Of a stretch of 32,354 nucleotides of DNA, positions 16,206 to 24,529 are shown in pieces; within the stretch, counting starts at the first letter, position 1, and every line of letters starts with the position of its first letter. Under the pieces are notes generated by a model that saw nothing but the letters and a program-made list of their open reading frames with translations, was not told the DNA's origin and searched no databases. A program made the position numbers and the translations under genes. Source of the stretch: a bacterium (GTDB taxonomy: Bacteria > Verrucomicrobiota > Verrucomicrobiia > Limisphaerales > J093); contig JAKANS010000058.1 in NCBI GenBank assembly GCA_021823625.1, positions 1-32,354 on the forward strand, written 5' to 3'.

Positions 16206-17384
16206 ATGAAGAAGATCCGCCCGGAAGACATCAATCCTGCCAACCTGGTCCGCCCATTGATTCAGCGGGTCAGCGCCTACGTGCCCGGTGAGCAGCCGAA
16301 GGTAAAGGGACTGGTCAAGCTCAACACGAACGAAAGCCCCTTCGGGCCGTCGCCCAAGGTGCTCGCCGCGATCAAAGCGGCGGTAGATGAGCGCCTGCGG
16401 CTTTACCCCAGCCCGAACGCGGACGCGCTGCGCGAGCGTCTCGCCAAGCACCACAACTGCCGCCCGGAAAACATCATGGTGGGCAACGGCTCGGACGAGT
16501 TGCTGGCGCTGGCACTGCGGGCGTTCGTCGAACCGTCGAGCACGGGGGCGATGGACCACTACAACCTGTACCCCAGCCACGGCGCGGCGAAGGTGAGTTT
16601 GCGCACGGTGCAATATTTCCTGCCCAGCTACTCGCTTTACCCGGTGCTGGCCGATCTGCACGGGGCGCACAAGAACCCGGTGCCACTCCAGTTGGACTTC
16701 GGCCTGCCGACCGTGGCGGACCTCCGCCGCGGCAAGCTCTGGGATGTCGGCGCGGCGCTCACCTTCATCACCACGCCCAACGCACCGACCGGCCGCGGGT
16801 ACTCCGTGGCCCAACTCGATGCCTTGTTGCGCACGCAGGAACGGGTGGTGGTGCTGGACGAGGCGTACGCCGATTTCGCGGACGAGAACGCGCTGGAGCT
16901 GGCGCTGCGCTACTCGCACGTGCTGGTGTTCCGGACGTTTTCCAAGGCGTATTCGCTCTGCTTCCAGCGGGTCGGTTACGCGGTCGGCCATCCGGAATTG
17001 ATCGCCGCGCTGCTGAAGGTCAAGGACAGCTACAACGTGAACGGTCTGGCGCAGGTGGCCGCCCTCGCCACCCTGGACGACCTCCCGTACTACCAGGCGA
17101 ATTGGGCGCGCCTGAAGGGGGCCCGGACCCATCTCAGCGAGGCGCTCACGCAGCTCGGTTTCAGCGTGCTGCCCAGCCAGACCAATTTCGTTTTCGCGCG
17201 CCCGCCGCAGTTCTCCGCCGCCGTCTGGTTGCAAAAGCTGCGCGCCCGCAACGTCCTCGTGCGCTGGTTCGACACCCTGGAAACGCGCTCCTTCCTGCGG
17301 ATCACCGTGGGCAAGGACAGCGAGGTCAAAGCCCTGGTGGACGCCGCGAAGAAGATCCTCAGCGCCAAGTCGGGGGACGAATAA
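16206..17384 (+). CDS. hisC: Histidinol-phosphate aminotransferase
   Basis: From the ATG at 16206 the product has 392 residues. It transfers an amino group from glutamate to imidazole-acetol phosphate using PLP. Family segments are in order: 'VKLNTNESPFGPSP', 'LRLYPSPNADALRERLA', 'GNGSDELLALALRAF', 'FITTPNAPTGRGYS', 'VVLDEAYADFADENAL', and 'TFSKAYSL' with the PLP lysine at K247, then 'RVGYAVGHPELI' with the phosphate-binding Arg. Between 'AFVEP' and 'TVQYFLPSYSLYP' there are about 23 residues (from 'SSTGAMDHY' to 'KVSLR') where most HisC proteins have only a few. The segment after K247 reads SLCFQRVG where SLAGLRVG is common. It lies 23 bp after hisD. The reading frame is intact and the enzyme is probably active. 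The end converges with phoU at a distance of 19 bp. Confidence 0.96.
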   Translation: MKKIRPEDINPANLVRPLIQRVSAYVPGEQPKVKGLVKLNTNESPFGPSPKVLAAIKAAVDERLRLYPSPNADALRERLAKHHNCRPENIMVGNGSDELLALALRAFVEPSSTGAMDHYNLYPSHGAAKVSLRTVQYFLPSYSLYPVLADLHGAHKNPVPLQLDFGLPTVADLRRGKLWDVGAALTFITTPNAPTGRGYSVAQLDALLRTQERVVVLDEAYADFADENALELALRYSHVLVFRTFSKAYSLCFQRVGYAVGHPELIAALLKVKDSYNVNGLAQVAALATLDDLPYYQANWARLKGARTHLSEALTQLGFSVLPSQTNFVFARPPQFSAAVWLQKLRARNVLVRWFDTLETRSFLRITVGKDSEVKALVDAAKKILSAKSGDE

Positions 17385-17403
17385 CGCCCGGTCGGGCCGA
17401 ACA

Positions 17404-18102
17404 TCAGGCGGCCGGCGGCGGGGTTTCGCCGGCGGGGCTGGGAGCGGCCTTCTTGAGCTTGTGCCGCACATCCTCGCCTTCGTAGAGATAAACCACTTCC
17501 TCGGCCAGGTTCGAGGCGTGGTCGGCGATCCGTTCGAGCGCCTTCGAGATCACCATCAGGTTCAGGCACCGCGTGATGGTGGTGGGCTTCTCGATCATGA
17601 AGCTGGCCAGCTCGCGGTGGAGTTGTTTGTTGATCGCGTCCACTTGTTTGTCGCGCGGAACCACGGCGCGGGCTTTGGCGGGGTCGCGGCCGACGAAGGC
17701 GTCGAGGGTGTCGTTCAACATGTCCAGCGCCAGGTGCGCCATGCGCGGAATGTCCACGTAAGGCTTGAGCTGGGGTTCCTGGCTGAGCTCGAGCGAGCGG
17801 CGGGCGATGGTGGTGGCCTCGTCGCCGATGCGCTCGAGGTTCTGGGCAAATTTCATGGCCACGGTGATCAGCCGCAGGTCGCTGGCGAGCGGCGCCTTGC
17901 TGAGGAGGCCAATGCCCATGTCGTCCACCTCCATTTCCAGCTCGTCGAGTTCGGCGTCGTCTTCCTTCACTTTCCGGGCCAGGTCGTCGTCGCGGTCCAA
18001 CAATGCCTTGATGGCGTTGTTGACCGCGGCCGCGGCCTTGCTCGCCAGAGTGAGCAATTTCTGCTTCAGGTCGTCCAGACTGTGTTCGAAGTGTGCGGAC
18101 AT
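17404..18102 (-). CDS. phoU: Phosphate-transport system regulatory protein PhoU
   Basis: The ATG at 18102 gives 232 residues, the usual PhoU length. Two PhoU repeats are seen, each a three-helix bundle with the metal-binding signature: 'LRLITVAMKFAQNLERIGDEATTIARR' in the first, and 'CLNLMVISKALERIADHASNLAEEVVY' in the second (E-R-x-[GA]-D-x-[AV]). PhoU links the Pst transporter to the PhoR kinase and restrains both when phosphate is plentiful. The C-terminal tail is Pro/Ala-rich and unremarkable. The gene is last in the minus-strand run porin-pstS-pstC-pstA-pstB-phoU, 38 bp after pstB. The frame stays open upstream to 18498, but that part lies antiparallel in pstB and is not real. Confidence 0.97.
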   Translation of the reverse strand: MSAHFEHSLDDLKQKLLTLASKAAAAVNNAIKALLDRDDDLARKVKEDDAELDELEMEVDDMGIGLLSKAPLASDLRLITVAMKFAQNLERIGDEATTIARRSLELSQEPQLKPYVDIPRMAHLALDMLNDTLDAFVGRDPAKARAVVPRDKQVDAINKQLHRELASFMIEKPTTITRCLNLMVISKALERIADHASNLAEEVVYLYEGEDVRHKLKKAAPSPAGETPPPAA

Positions 18103-18140
18103 GGGAACCTCTCTTGTGACAAGGGCGAAAGCCGGACGGC

Positions 18141-18974
18141 TCAACCGAACCGGCCGGTGACGTAATCCTCGGTCTGTTTCTTGGCTGGGTTGGTGAAGAT
18201 CTTGGTAGTGGTGTTGTATTCGATCAACTCCCCGAGGTAGAAGAAAGCGGTCAGATCCGAAATGCGCGCCGCCTGCTGCATGTTGTGCGTGACGATGACG
18301 ATGGTGAAGTCGCGCTTCAATTCGAGGATGAGGTCTTCGATCTTGGCCGTCGCCAGCGGGTCGAGGGCCGAGGCCGGCTCGTCCATCAACAGTACTTCCG
18401 GCTTCACGGCCAGGGCGCGGGCGATGCACAACCGTTGTTGCTGACCGCCGGAGAGGCTGATGGCTGGCGCGTTGAGCCGGTCCTTCACCTCGTCCCACAG
18501 CGCAGCCATGCGCAGGGATTGCTCGGTGCGTTCCGCCAGCAGGGTGCGATTGCGGAGGCCATTCAGACGCAAGCCGACGGTCACGTTGTCCGCGATGGAC
18601 ATGGTGGGGAAAGGGTTCGACTTTTGAAACACCATGCCCACCCGGCGCCGAACAACCACCGGTTCGACCGCCGCCCCGTAAATGTCCTCGCCGAACAGCC
18701 GGATGTCGCCCTCCATGCGGGCTTCCGGGACGAGTTCGTGCAGGCGATTGAGCGCGCGGAGAAAGGTCGATTTGCCGCAGCCGCTCGGGCCGATGATGGC
18801 CGTGACGGCCCTGGCGGCGATGTCGAGCGACACGCCTTTCAGAACCTTGTTTGTGCCGAACGAAACCGTGAGATTGCGAATCGTCAGTGCCGGGCTGGCG
18901 GTCGCGGGTGCGGCCGGGGTGGCAGCGGAAGCCGGTGTTGGCACTGCCGGCGTGCGGTTGGAAGTGAAGGGCAT
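18141..18974 (-). CDS. pstB: Phosphate ABC transporter ATP-binding protein
   Basis: The 277-residue ATPase of the Pst importer has a full set of ABC motifs: Walker A G62-PSGCGKS-T70, Q-loop near Q117 ('[10 protein letters not shown]', which with the Pro is typical of PstB), the signature LSGGQ at 174-178, Walker B LLMDE at 195-199, and the H-loop H230. '[18 protein letters not shown]' near the end (read here as [10 protein letters not shown]) is also PstB-like. A low-complexity Ala/Pro/Thr segment covers residues 9-29 before the ABC domain starts; most PstB proteins lack it, and a later start is not offered by an ATG. It works on the inner face of the cytoplasmic membrane with PstA and PstC. 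It lies 10 bp after pstA. Confidence 0.97.
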   Translation of the reverse strand: MPFTSNRTPAVPTPASAATPAAPATASPALTIRNLTVSFGTNKVLKGVSLDIAARAVTAIIGPSGCGKSTFLRALNRLHELVPEARMEGDIRLFGEDIYGAAVEPVVVRRRVGMVFQKSNPFPTMSIADNVTVGLRLNGLRNRTLLAERTEQSLRMAALWDEVKDRLNAPAISLSGGQQQRLCIARALAVKPEVLLMDEPASALDPLATAKIEDLILELKRDFTIVIVTHNMQQAARISDLTAFFYLGELIEYNTTTKIFTNPAKKQTEDYVTGRFG

Positions 18975-18984
18975 GCGGCAGCGG

Positions 18985-19881
18985 TCAGGAGTGGCGTTGA
19001 CTGAAGCGGTCGCGTGTGAGCACCCGCACGCTCACGTTGATCACCGTGATCAGCAGCAGCAGCACGAGGGCGCCCGCCCAGGCCTGCCGATGCCAGTCTT
19101 CGTACGGTCCGATGGCGTAGTAATAAATCTGCAACGGCAGCGCGGCGATGGGATCGGCGAGGCTGCGGTTCCAGAACTGGTTGCCGAAGGCGGTGAAGAT
19201 CAGCGGGGCCGTCTCGCCCGCCACCCGTGCCAGCGCCAGCAGAATGCCGGTGATGATCCCTTTGAGGGCCGTGCGCACCACAATCTGCACGACCGTGCGC
19301 CATTGTGCGATGCCCAGCGCCAGCGCCGCTTCGCGATAACCATTCGGCACCAGGCGCAGCACCTCCTCGGAGGTGCGCATGATCAGGGGAATCATCATCA
19401 GGCCGAGCACCAGGCCGCCGGCCCACGCCGAATAGCCTCTGTCAATGAGGCCAACCTGGGCGCCGAAGAGATTGAGACCGAGGCCGTGCCTGACGATCAG
19501 GCCGTAAACGACCATGCCCCAGATGATCGAAGGCACGCCGTTGAGGACGTCGGCCGCGAAACGAACCCACCAGTTCAGCCGCGAATGGCCATACTCGGAG
19601 AGGAACACGCCCCCCAGCACCCCCACCGGCACGCCCACCAGCGCCGCCAGGCCCAACAATTCAAAGGTGCCGACGATGGCATTCGCCATGCCCCCGCCGG
19701 TTTCCCCGGGCGGAGCGGGCAACTGGGTGAAGAAATGCCCGTTGACCGCCCCGATGCCGGACTTGAGCAGGTAGAAGAACACCAGAAACAGCGGCAACGT
19801 GACCAGCACCGCGCAGACGCAAGTGAACACCTGCATCAAGGCGTTCTTGAACCGGCGCCGGCGATGGTTGGGGGCGGTCAT
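18985..19881 (-). CDS. pstA: Phosphate ABC transporter permease PstA
   Basis: The 298-residue integral membrane protein has about six transmembrane segments, the first being '[25 protein letters not shown]'. The ABC permease EAA-type loop is '[25 protein letters not shown]', which contacts PstB. '[17 protein letters not shown]' is a highly typical PstA segment. The second half carries a membrane domain similar to the one in PstC. It starts two bases after the pstC stop codon, so the pair is likely translationally coupled. The function is the inner-membrane channel for orthophosphate, as a heterodimer with PstC. Confidence 0.97.
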   Translation of the reverse strand: MTAPNHRRRRFKNALMQVFTCVCAVLVTLPLFLVFFYLLKSGIGAVNGHFFTQLPAPPGETGGGMANAIVGTFELLGLAALVGVPVGVLGGVFLSEYGHSRLNWWVRFAADVLNGVPSIIWGMVVYGLIVRHGLGLNLFGAQVGLIDRGYSAWAGGLVLGLMMIPLIMRTSEEVLRLVPNGYREAALALGIAQWRTVVQIVVRTALKGIITGILLALARVAGETAPLIFTAFGNQFWNRSLADPIAALPLQIYYYAIGPYEDWHRQAWAGALVLLLLITVINVSVRVLTRDRFSQRHS

Positions 19882-19883
19882 GT

Positions 19884-20861
19884 TCAGTTCTGCGGCGTCA
19901 CACTCGGGCCGGCGAACGTTTTCAGAATCAATTGCGCAAACGCGTTCACGAGGACCGTCACGCCCAGCAGCACCAGGCCCAGCTCGAACAAGGCGCTGAG
20001 ATACACATCACCCGTGGCTTCCGCGAACTGGTTGGCAATCGCACTGGCCAGCGTGTTGCCAGGGGCGAAGAGCGAGGCCGCAATCTGCGTGTTGTTTCCA
20101 ATGACCATCGTGACGGCCATGGTTTCTCCGAGCGCGCGGCCGAGCCCGAGGATCACCGCCCCGAACAGGCCCTTCTTCGCATAACTCAGCACGGCGATGC
20201 GCGTAACCTCCCAGCGGGTGGCGCCAAGCGCGTAGGCCGCCTCCCGTTGCAGACCCGGCACGGACCGCAGGATTTCGCGGGACATGGAAGTGATGATGGG
20301 CAGAACCATGATGGCGATGATGATCCCGCCGGCCAACATGCTCAGCCCGTAGATCGGTCCCTGAAAAAGCGGCAGGAAGCCGAACGCGCCTTTCAGCCAG
20401 GGAAACAAATGCACGCGCAGCCAGGGCACCATGACGAAGATGCCCCACAGCCCGAGAATCACGCTGGGCACGGCGGCGAGCAATTCGATGAAAATCGTCA
20501 GCGGCTGCCGCAACCATTGCGGCGCGAGTTCCGTGAGATACACGGCGGTGGCGATGCTTAACGGCACCGCGATGATCAACCCGATGGCCGAGGACACCAG
20601 CGTGCCGAAAACGAACGGCAGCGCACCGAACTGCTCGCTCACCGGGTCCCATTCAGAGCTGACGAGGAAGCGCCAGCCGAACTGGCGAAGGGCCAGATGG
20701 GAACCGTCGGCCAGTTCACAGCCAATGAGAACGATCAGGACGAAGACCGTGAGCGCCATCAGCAGCGTGAACCACTTGAAGGCGCGGTCGCCAAACCGGC
20801 GTCCCGCCAGCGCGCGGGGAATCGTGCCGGCAACATTGGGATCGCTCTCAGCCATCGCCAT
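19884..20861 (-). CDS. pstC: Phosphate ABC transporter permease PstC
   Basis: The 325-residue permease has a cytoplasmic N-terminal tail, then a first helix 'WFTLLMALTVFVLIVLIGCEL', a periplasmic segment 'FGWRFLVSSEWDPVSEQFGALPF' that is diagnostic of PstC, and five further helices. The permease loop is 'LQREAAYALGATRWEVTRIAVLSYA', and 'GRALGETMAVTMVIGN' is a conserved PstC segment. The start may be at 20861 or at the ATG two codons later (20855). It lies 95 bp after pstS, and that gap contains a strong hairpin, so expression of the permease part may be set below that of pstS. Confidence 0.97.
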   Translation of the reverse strand: MAMAESDPNVAGTIPRALAGRRFGDRAFKWFTLLMALTVFVLIVLIGCELADGSHLALRQFGWRFLVSSEWDPVSEQFGALPFVFGTLVSSAIGLIIAVPLSIATAVYLTELAPQWLRQPLTIFIELLAAVPSVILGLWGIFVMVPWLRVHLFPWLKGAFGFLPLFQGPIYGLSMLAGGIIIAIMVLPIITSMSREILRSVPGLQREAAYALGATRWEVTRIAVLSYAKKGLFGAVILGLGRALGETMAVTMVIGNNTQIAASLFAPGNTLASAIANQFAEATGDVYLSALFELGLVLLGVTVLVNAFAQLILKTFAGPSVTPQN

Positions 20862-20885
20862 GGGCAGTTGGTCCGGATAAGCAAA

Positions 20886-20921
20886 CGGACGAAGAGCGGG
20901 AGGAACAACGCTCTTCGTCCG
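20886..20921 (-). terminator. Strong intra-operon hairpin between pstS and pstC
   Basis: A perfect 13-bp stem (20886-20898 with 20909-20921) encloses a 10-base loop (20899-20908). In the direction of transcription the stem is followed by TTTGCTTAT, a short and interrupted T-run. It lies 35 bases beyond the pstS stop codon and 24 bases before the pstC start. It may act as a partial terminator or as a barrier to mRNA decay, giving more binding protein than permease. Confidence 0.65.
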
Positions 20922-20956
20922 CCTCGCCCCCGAAGCTAACGGGCGATCCGACCAAG

Positions 20957-21976
20957 TCAGTATTTAATTGTCTTGATGCGCTCCAGCACCCGCTTTTGCA
21001 CCGCCTCCGGCAAGGGCGCATAATCCAGCGCGGCGGCCATGCTTTCGCCTTTCGTCATCGCCCAGTTCAGGAACTCGACGAGTTTCCTGCCCTTGGCCGC
21101 ATCCTGCTGCTCGGCGTACACCAGCAGCCAGGTTGCTCCCGCGATCGGATAGGCCTTTTCGCCGGGCGGATTGACCATCGAAAACCGGAAGTCGTCCGGG
21201 ATCTTGGCGGTCGCCAGCGCCTCGGTCACCGACTCGATGCTCGGCGTGATATAATGGCCCGCGGCGTTCTTCACGTCGGCGTACGGAAGTTTGTTCTGCT
21301 TCGCATAAATCAGCTCCACGTACCCGACCGCGCCGGGCAATTGTTTGACCTGCCCGGTCACGCCCTCATTGCCCTTGGCGCCGAGCCCCACCGGCCAATT
21401 GACCGAAGTGCCGCGGCCAACCCTGGTTTCCCATTCCTTGCTGATGTTGCTCAGATAATCCACCCAGATGTAGGTCGTGCCGCTGCCATCCGAGCGATGC
21501 ACCACCACGATGTCCTGATCGGGCAGGCTGACGCCGGGGTTTTGGCCGGTCAGGCGCGGGTCGTTCCACTTGGTGATCTTGCCCAGGAAGAGGTCCACGA
21601 GCGTGGGCCCGTCCACCTTGAGCTTGGGATTGCCCGGCAGGTTGTAAGTCAACACGTCGGCGCCGGCGACCGTGGGAATGTGGAGCAGCTTGCGCGGCAC
21701 CTTGGCCAGGTCCGCGTCGCTCATCGGCCCGTCGGAAGCGCCGAAGGTCACCGTCTCGGCCCGAATCTGCTGCTGGCCGCCGCCGGAGCCGATGGACTGG
21801 TAATTGATACGGATCGCCGGGTCCACCTTCGCGTATTCGTAGAACCATTTTTGGTAGATCGGGGCGGGGAACGTTGCGCCTGCTCCATTGATGAGCATCT
21901 GAGCAAAGGCGGAGTTCAGGGGGGCGAACGCCAGGGCGGCGCCCGCGATCAGCGTGCATCGGTTCAATAATTTCAT
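20957..21976 (-). CDS. pstS: Phosphate-binding protein of the Pst transporter
   Basis: The 339-residue protein has a signal peptide (about residues 1-25, ending 'SAFAQ') and no lipobox, so it is probably a soluble periplasmic protein. The phosphate-binding elements of the family are visible: 'GAGATFPAPIYQKW', 'YQSIGSGGGQQQI', 'FGASDGPMSDADL', and 'VVHRSDGSGTTYIWVDYLS' with the Arg, Ser, Asp and Thr that hold the phosphate. 'PIAGATWLLVYAEQQDAAKG' near the end is also typical. The length matches E. coli PstS (346 residues including the signal). A ribosome site (GGAAAA) precedes the ATG. It binds free phosphate and delivers it to PstCA. The porin gene lies 68 bp upstream on the same strand. Confidence 0.97.
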   Translation of the reverse strand: MKLLNRCTLIAGAALAFAPLNSAFAQMLINGAGATFPAPIYQKWFYEYAKVDPAIRINYQSIGSGGGQQQIRAETVTFGASDGPMSDADLAKVPRKLLHIPTVAGADVLTYNLPGNPKLKVDGPTLVDLFLGKITKWNDPRLTGQNPGVSLPDQDIVVVHRSDGSGTTYIWVDYLSNISKEWETRVGRGTSVNWPVGLGAKGNEGVTGQVKQLPGAVGYVELIYAKQNKLPYADVKNAAGHYITPSIESVTEALATAKIPDDFRFSMVNPPGEKAYPIAGATWLLVYAEQQDAAKGRKLVEFLNWAMTKGESMAAALDYAPLPEAVQKRVLERIKTIKY

Positions 21977-22044
21977 AGGTTTTCCAAGTTAAGGTTGAGA
22001 GTTCGCTGGCGTGTTAAGGGATGTTTGGTCCTTGGGCCACAGGT

Positions 22045-23382
22045 TCAGAATTTCCACATCAGGTCCGCCATGAAGTGGATGGCTTCGCTCTGGGAATTGG
22101 CCGGACTCGGCTGGATCAGTTCGTTGAAGTAGGCGGTTAACGAGACAATCAGCGGGTCCGCCAGGACGTAGCTGGCCTTGACCAGGTGGCCCCTGACGTT
22201 CGTCCCGCCCCGGATGCCGCCGCCGGTGAAGCCGGAGCCGGCCGCCGGCGCCTGGTAATAGGCGCCATTGTCGTCGTCCACGAGTTCCTCGTACCACGCA
22301 TCGGCCTCGAGGCGCTGGTAGCGATAAGAGACCTCCCACGTCCCTTTGCGGCCCGCCTGGCCGAAGGTGACGCCCGCCCACCAGCCTTCGTTCGCGCTCG
22401 GAGCGGCGGGGTTGTTCAGGTACTCGCCGCCGAGCTTCACCGGGAACTGCCCGCGGTAAAGCGGCGCGTGGTCCAACTTGTAGGTGGCGTTGGCGCTGGC
22501 CACGACCGGGTTGAAGTTGTACGCCAGGTTCCCGTTGATGTCCCGCGTGTTGCCGTCGTTCACGTTGGACACCGCGCCGTTCGGGAGTCCCAACCGGTTC
22601 ACGAGGTTCAAAGCCGTCACCCCGAGCGATGTCTCCACGCGCGACGACCACTTGGCATCCCAGAAGATCTGCCCTCCGAACAAGAACGGGTCCTGCGTGG
22701 ACCCCGGCAATTCATCCAAGACGAAGGCGGCGGTGTTGAAGCGCAACGAGTGATGGTCATTCAGCTTGTAGGTGACCTGTCCGGCGGCGCCCTCCGGGGT
22801 GTAATCGGGATCGAACACCATGCTCGAAGACTGAAACGGCTGGTCCATTTTGCCGATGGTGGTCACCACCTGCCAGTCGCCGTCGTGGATGGGGCGCCAA
22901 CGTCCATAGGCCGCGTCGATGTAAAGGAACTTCTTGGTGCCGTTGTCCTGGAGGGTGGTGTTGTTGGACACCGGGTTGCCGCCGTAGCCGGTGCCGGGGG
23001 CGGGATCGGCCGAGGCAAAACGCAGTCCCATTTCGAGATTCTCTTTGAACGTGACCGTGGCGCCAAGGCGCAGACGGTACCGGAGCCGGACACGGTCCGT
23101 GTAGGCGGAATTGTCGGCCGTGAAATCCTCGAACCGGCCGCGGAAATCCCCTCCGATCTTGAGCGAAGTCACCCAGTCCGGCATGCCGGTGGTGATCGAG
23201 TGTTTACCGGCGGCTTCTTTGCTGGCTTCCTCGCGCAATTGTTTCGCCTCATCCGTGGTCAGAATGCCCTTCTCGACCAGCTTGTTGACGAGGGCATCGG
23301 CGGACTGGGCGTGAGCGAAAGTTCCCAACGCCCCCGACGCGAGTGCTCCGGCGATTGTGAGCTTAAGACATCTAGCGTTCAT
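22045..23382 (-). CDS. Putative outer-membrane porin of the Pho locus
   Basis: The ATG at 23382 gives 445 residues with a clear signal peptide (ending 'FAHAQ'). A short helical region follows ('ALVNKLVEKGILTTDEAKQLREEASKE'), found in many putative porins and possibly a periplasmic coiled coil. The rest alternates polar and hydrophobic residues in amphipathic strands ('RVRLRYRLRLGATVTF', 'WEVSYRYQRLEA') and ends in 'MADLMWKF', with the terminal Phe typical of outer-membrane barrels. It resembles the putative-porin family. Its position ahead of pstS, and the Pho-box-like sites upstream, suggest a phosphate-regulated channel analogous in role to PhoE or OprP, but selectivity cannot be read from sequence. 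An upstream ATG at 23412 is less likely because it would place ten residues before the signal peptide. Confidence 0.85.
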   Translation of the reverse strand: MNARCLKLTIAGALASGALGTFAHAQSADALVNKLVEKGILTTDEAKQLREEASKEAAGKHSITTGMPDWVTSLKIGGDFRGRFEDFTADNSAYTDRVRLRYRLRLGATVTFKENLEMGLRFASADPAPGTGYGGNPVSNNTTLQDNGTKKFLYIDAAYGRWRPIHDGDWQVVTTIGKMDQPFQSSSMVFDPDYTPEGAAGQVTYKLNDHHSLRFNTAAFVLDELPGSTQDPFLFGGQIFWDAKWSSRVETSLGVTALNLVNRLGLPNGAVSNVNDGNTRDINGNLAYNFNPVVASANATYKLDHAPLYRGQFPVKLGGEYLNNPAAPSANEGWWAGVTFGQAGRKGTWEVSYRYQRLEADAWYEELVDDDNGAYYQAPAAGSGFTGGGIRGGTNVRGHLVKASYVLADPLIVSLTAYFNELIQPSPANSQSEAIHFMADLMWKF

Positions 23383-23426
23383 TTCTGAGTTCGTCTGCGA
23401 AAGCAGGGGCACACTGGATGAGGTGC

Positions 23427-23465
23427 GTTACGGTCCGGTTAACGGATTGTGACAATCATGTGACG
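23427..23465 (-). promoter_or_regulatory. Candidate PhoB box array of the porin-pst operon
   Basis: Read on the minus strand, CGTCAC (23465-23460) and TGTCAC (23454-23449) are direct repeats exactly 11 bp apart. Looser units continue the same 11-bp phase: GTTAAC (23443-23438) and CGTAAC (23432-23427). The known Pho box is two TGTCA[TC]-type units with an 11-bp period, so the first two fit well. The array ends about 45 bp before the porin start. Confidence 0.6.
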
Positions 23466-23679
23466 ACGTTGGGGCGCTACGCGAAGACGTGGTTCCGGTG
23501 CGAGGGTTTATCCGCAACCAGCCCGGTTGCTCCGCTCCGGCGTTGTGGGCCTTCCGCGTTGCGCCGGACAGCCGGATGTTTTGCCTGAGTTTCAGCGACC
23601 CGTCGGCCGCGGGGAAGCCTACGGCTGCAGCCCGCCGCTTCCTGTGCGGATCGCGTCGCGGTTCCGGCGAACCCGACAC

Positions 23680-23707
23680 CGTGACGCAATCGTAACGCTT
23701 CCGACAC
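23680..23707 (+). promoter_or_regulatory. Candidate PhoB-type array of the DUF3450-TonB operon
   Basis: CGTGAC (23680-23685), CGTAAC (23691-23696) and CGACAC (23702-23707) are direct repeats with an exact 11-bp period, ending 33 bp before the DUF3450 start. They are weaker matches to the Pho box than those on the porin side but share the C-G-x-x-A-C pattern and the phase. A possible -10 (CGTAAT, 23713-23718) follows. Confidence 0.4.
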
Positions 23708-23740
23708 AACTCCGTAATCCCGGCGTCCCACGCTGTCCGC

Positions 23741-24502
23741 ATGACGGTACTTCGTGCGAGCGGGTGGCTGGTTGCCGGGCTGATTTGGGCCGGCGTGGTC
23801 CAGGCTGAAACGCCGCTGGAGGACACGCGTTCCTCGTTGGAGAAGTGGCTGGAGACGCGCCAACTCATCTCCAAGACCCGCAGCGACTGGCAGTCCGACA
23901 AGGAAATCATGGAGCAGACCGTTGCGCTTTACGAGCGCGAGCTGAAAGCCATCGACGAGCAGATGTCCAAGGTTTCCACCAACAACACCCAAGTGGACAA
24001 GGAGCGAGCGGAGGCCGAGGCGCTCCAGAAAACTTCCAATGAGGCACTGGCCGCCGCGAAGCAGTTTGCCACGGGTTTGGCAGCCCGGATTCAAAAACTC
24101 GTCCCACAGTTACCCGCACCGTTGCAGGACATCTTGAAGAAGGACCTCGCGCGGCTCCCGGCCGATCCGGCCAGCACCAAAATGCTCGCGGCCGAGCGCG
24201 TACAGATTCTCGTCGGCCTCCTCAACGAAATCGACAAGTTCAACAACGCCCTGAACGTGTTCAGCGAACGACGGAAGAACGCGCAGGGCGAAGAGGTGGC
24301 GGTGGAGACCGTGTACGTCGGACTGGGGGCGGCGTATTTCGTGAATGACTCGGGCGACTTCGCCGGTCTGGGAACTCCCGGTGCCAAGGGTTGGGAGTGG
24401 ACCCTCAAGCCCGAACTGGCGCCCACCGTGAAAGCGGTGGTGATGATTTATCGCAACGAACGCACGGCGCAGTTCGTCACCCTGCCCGTCGCCATCCGCT
24501 GA
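23741..24502 (+). CDS. DUF3450 periplasmic coiled-coil protein of a TonB2/TtpC-type system
   Basis: The 253-residue product has a signal peptide (about 1-22, ending 'VVQAE'). A long helical coiled coil follows ('KEIMEQTVALYERELKAIDEQ', 'EAEALQKTSNEALAAAKQF'), then a compact C-terminal part containing 'ERVQILVGLLNEIDKFNN', 'VETVYVGLGAAYFVND' and 'WEWTLKPELAPTVKAVVMIYR', which matches DUF3450. Proteins of this family precede ttpC-exbB-exbD-tonB in Vibrio and related bacteria, where they belong to the same energising system, though the molecular role is not defined. It is the first gene of the plus-strand operon, 27 bp before the TtpC-like gene, and lies next to a Pho-box-like array. Confidence 0.88.
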   Translation: MTVLRASGWLVAGLIWAGVVQAETPLEDTRSSLEKWLETRQLISKTRSDWQSDKEIMEQTVALYERELKAIDEQMSKVSTNNTQVDKERAEAEALQKTSNEALAAAKQFATGLAARIQKLVPQLPAPLQDILKKDLARLPADPASTKMLAAERVQILVGLLNEIDKFNNALNVFSERRKNAQGEEVAVETVYVGLGAAYFVNDSGDFAGLGTPGAKGWEWTLKPELAPTVKAVVMIYRNERTAQFVTLPVAIR

Positions 24503-24529
24503 GGCGCTGAACCCCTTTCTGATGTTTGC

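Larger units (their letters stand above)
23383..23740. other. Divergent control region of 358 bp between the porin-pst and TonB operons
   Basis: The two operons start back to back here. Pho-box-like tandem hexamers lie near each start and are listed separately. The middle (about 23470-23670) contains no supported gene. A 68-residue frame at 23489-23695 has no recognisable features and would cover one of the candidate sites. Confidence 0.7.

Noticed and set aside
17386..17397. A GCCC/GGGC hairpin between convergent hisC and phoU
   Set aside because: Only a four-base stem with a usable loop, and no T-run, so it does not support a terminator call.
22186..23388. A 400-residue plus-strand frame opposite the porin gene
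   Set aside because: There is no domain or signal sequence, and the minus-strand porin has a signal peptide and a barrel-type C-terminus.
23489..23695. A 68-residue plus-strand frame in the divergent control region
   Set aside because: It has no signal, motif or ribosome site, and it would overlap the candidate regulatory array of the TonB operon.
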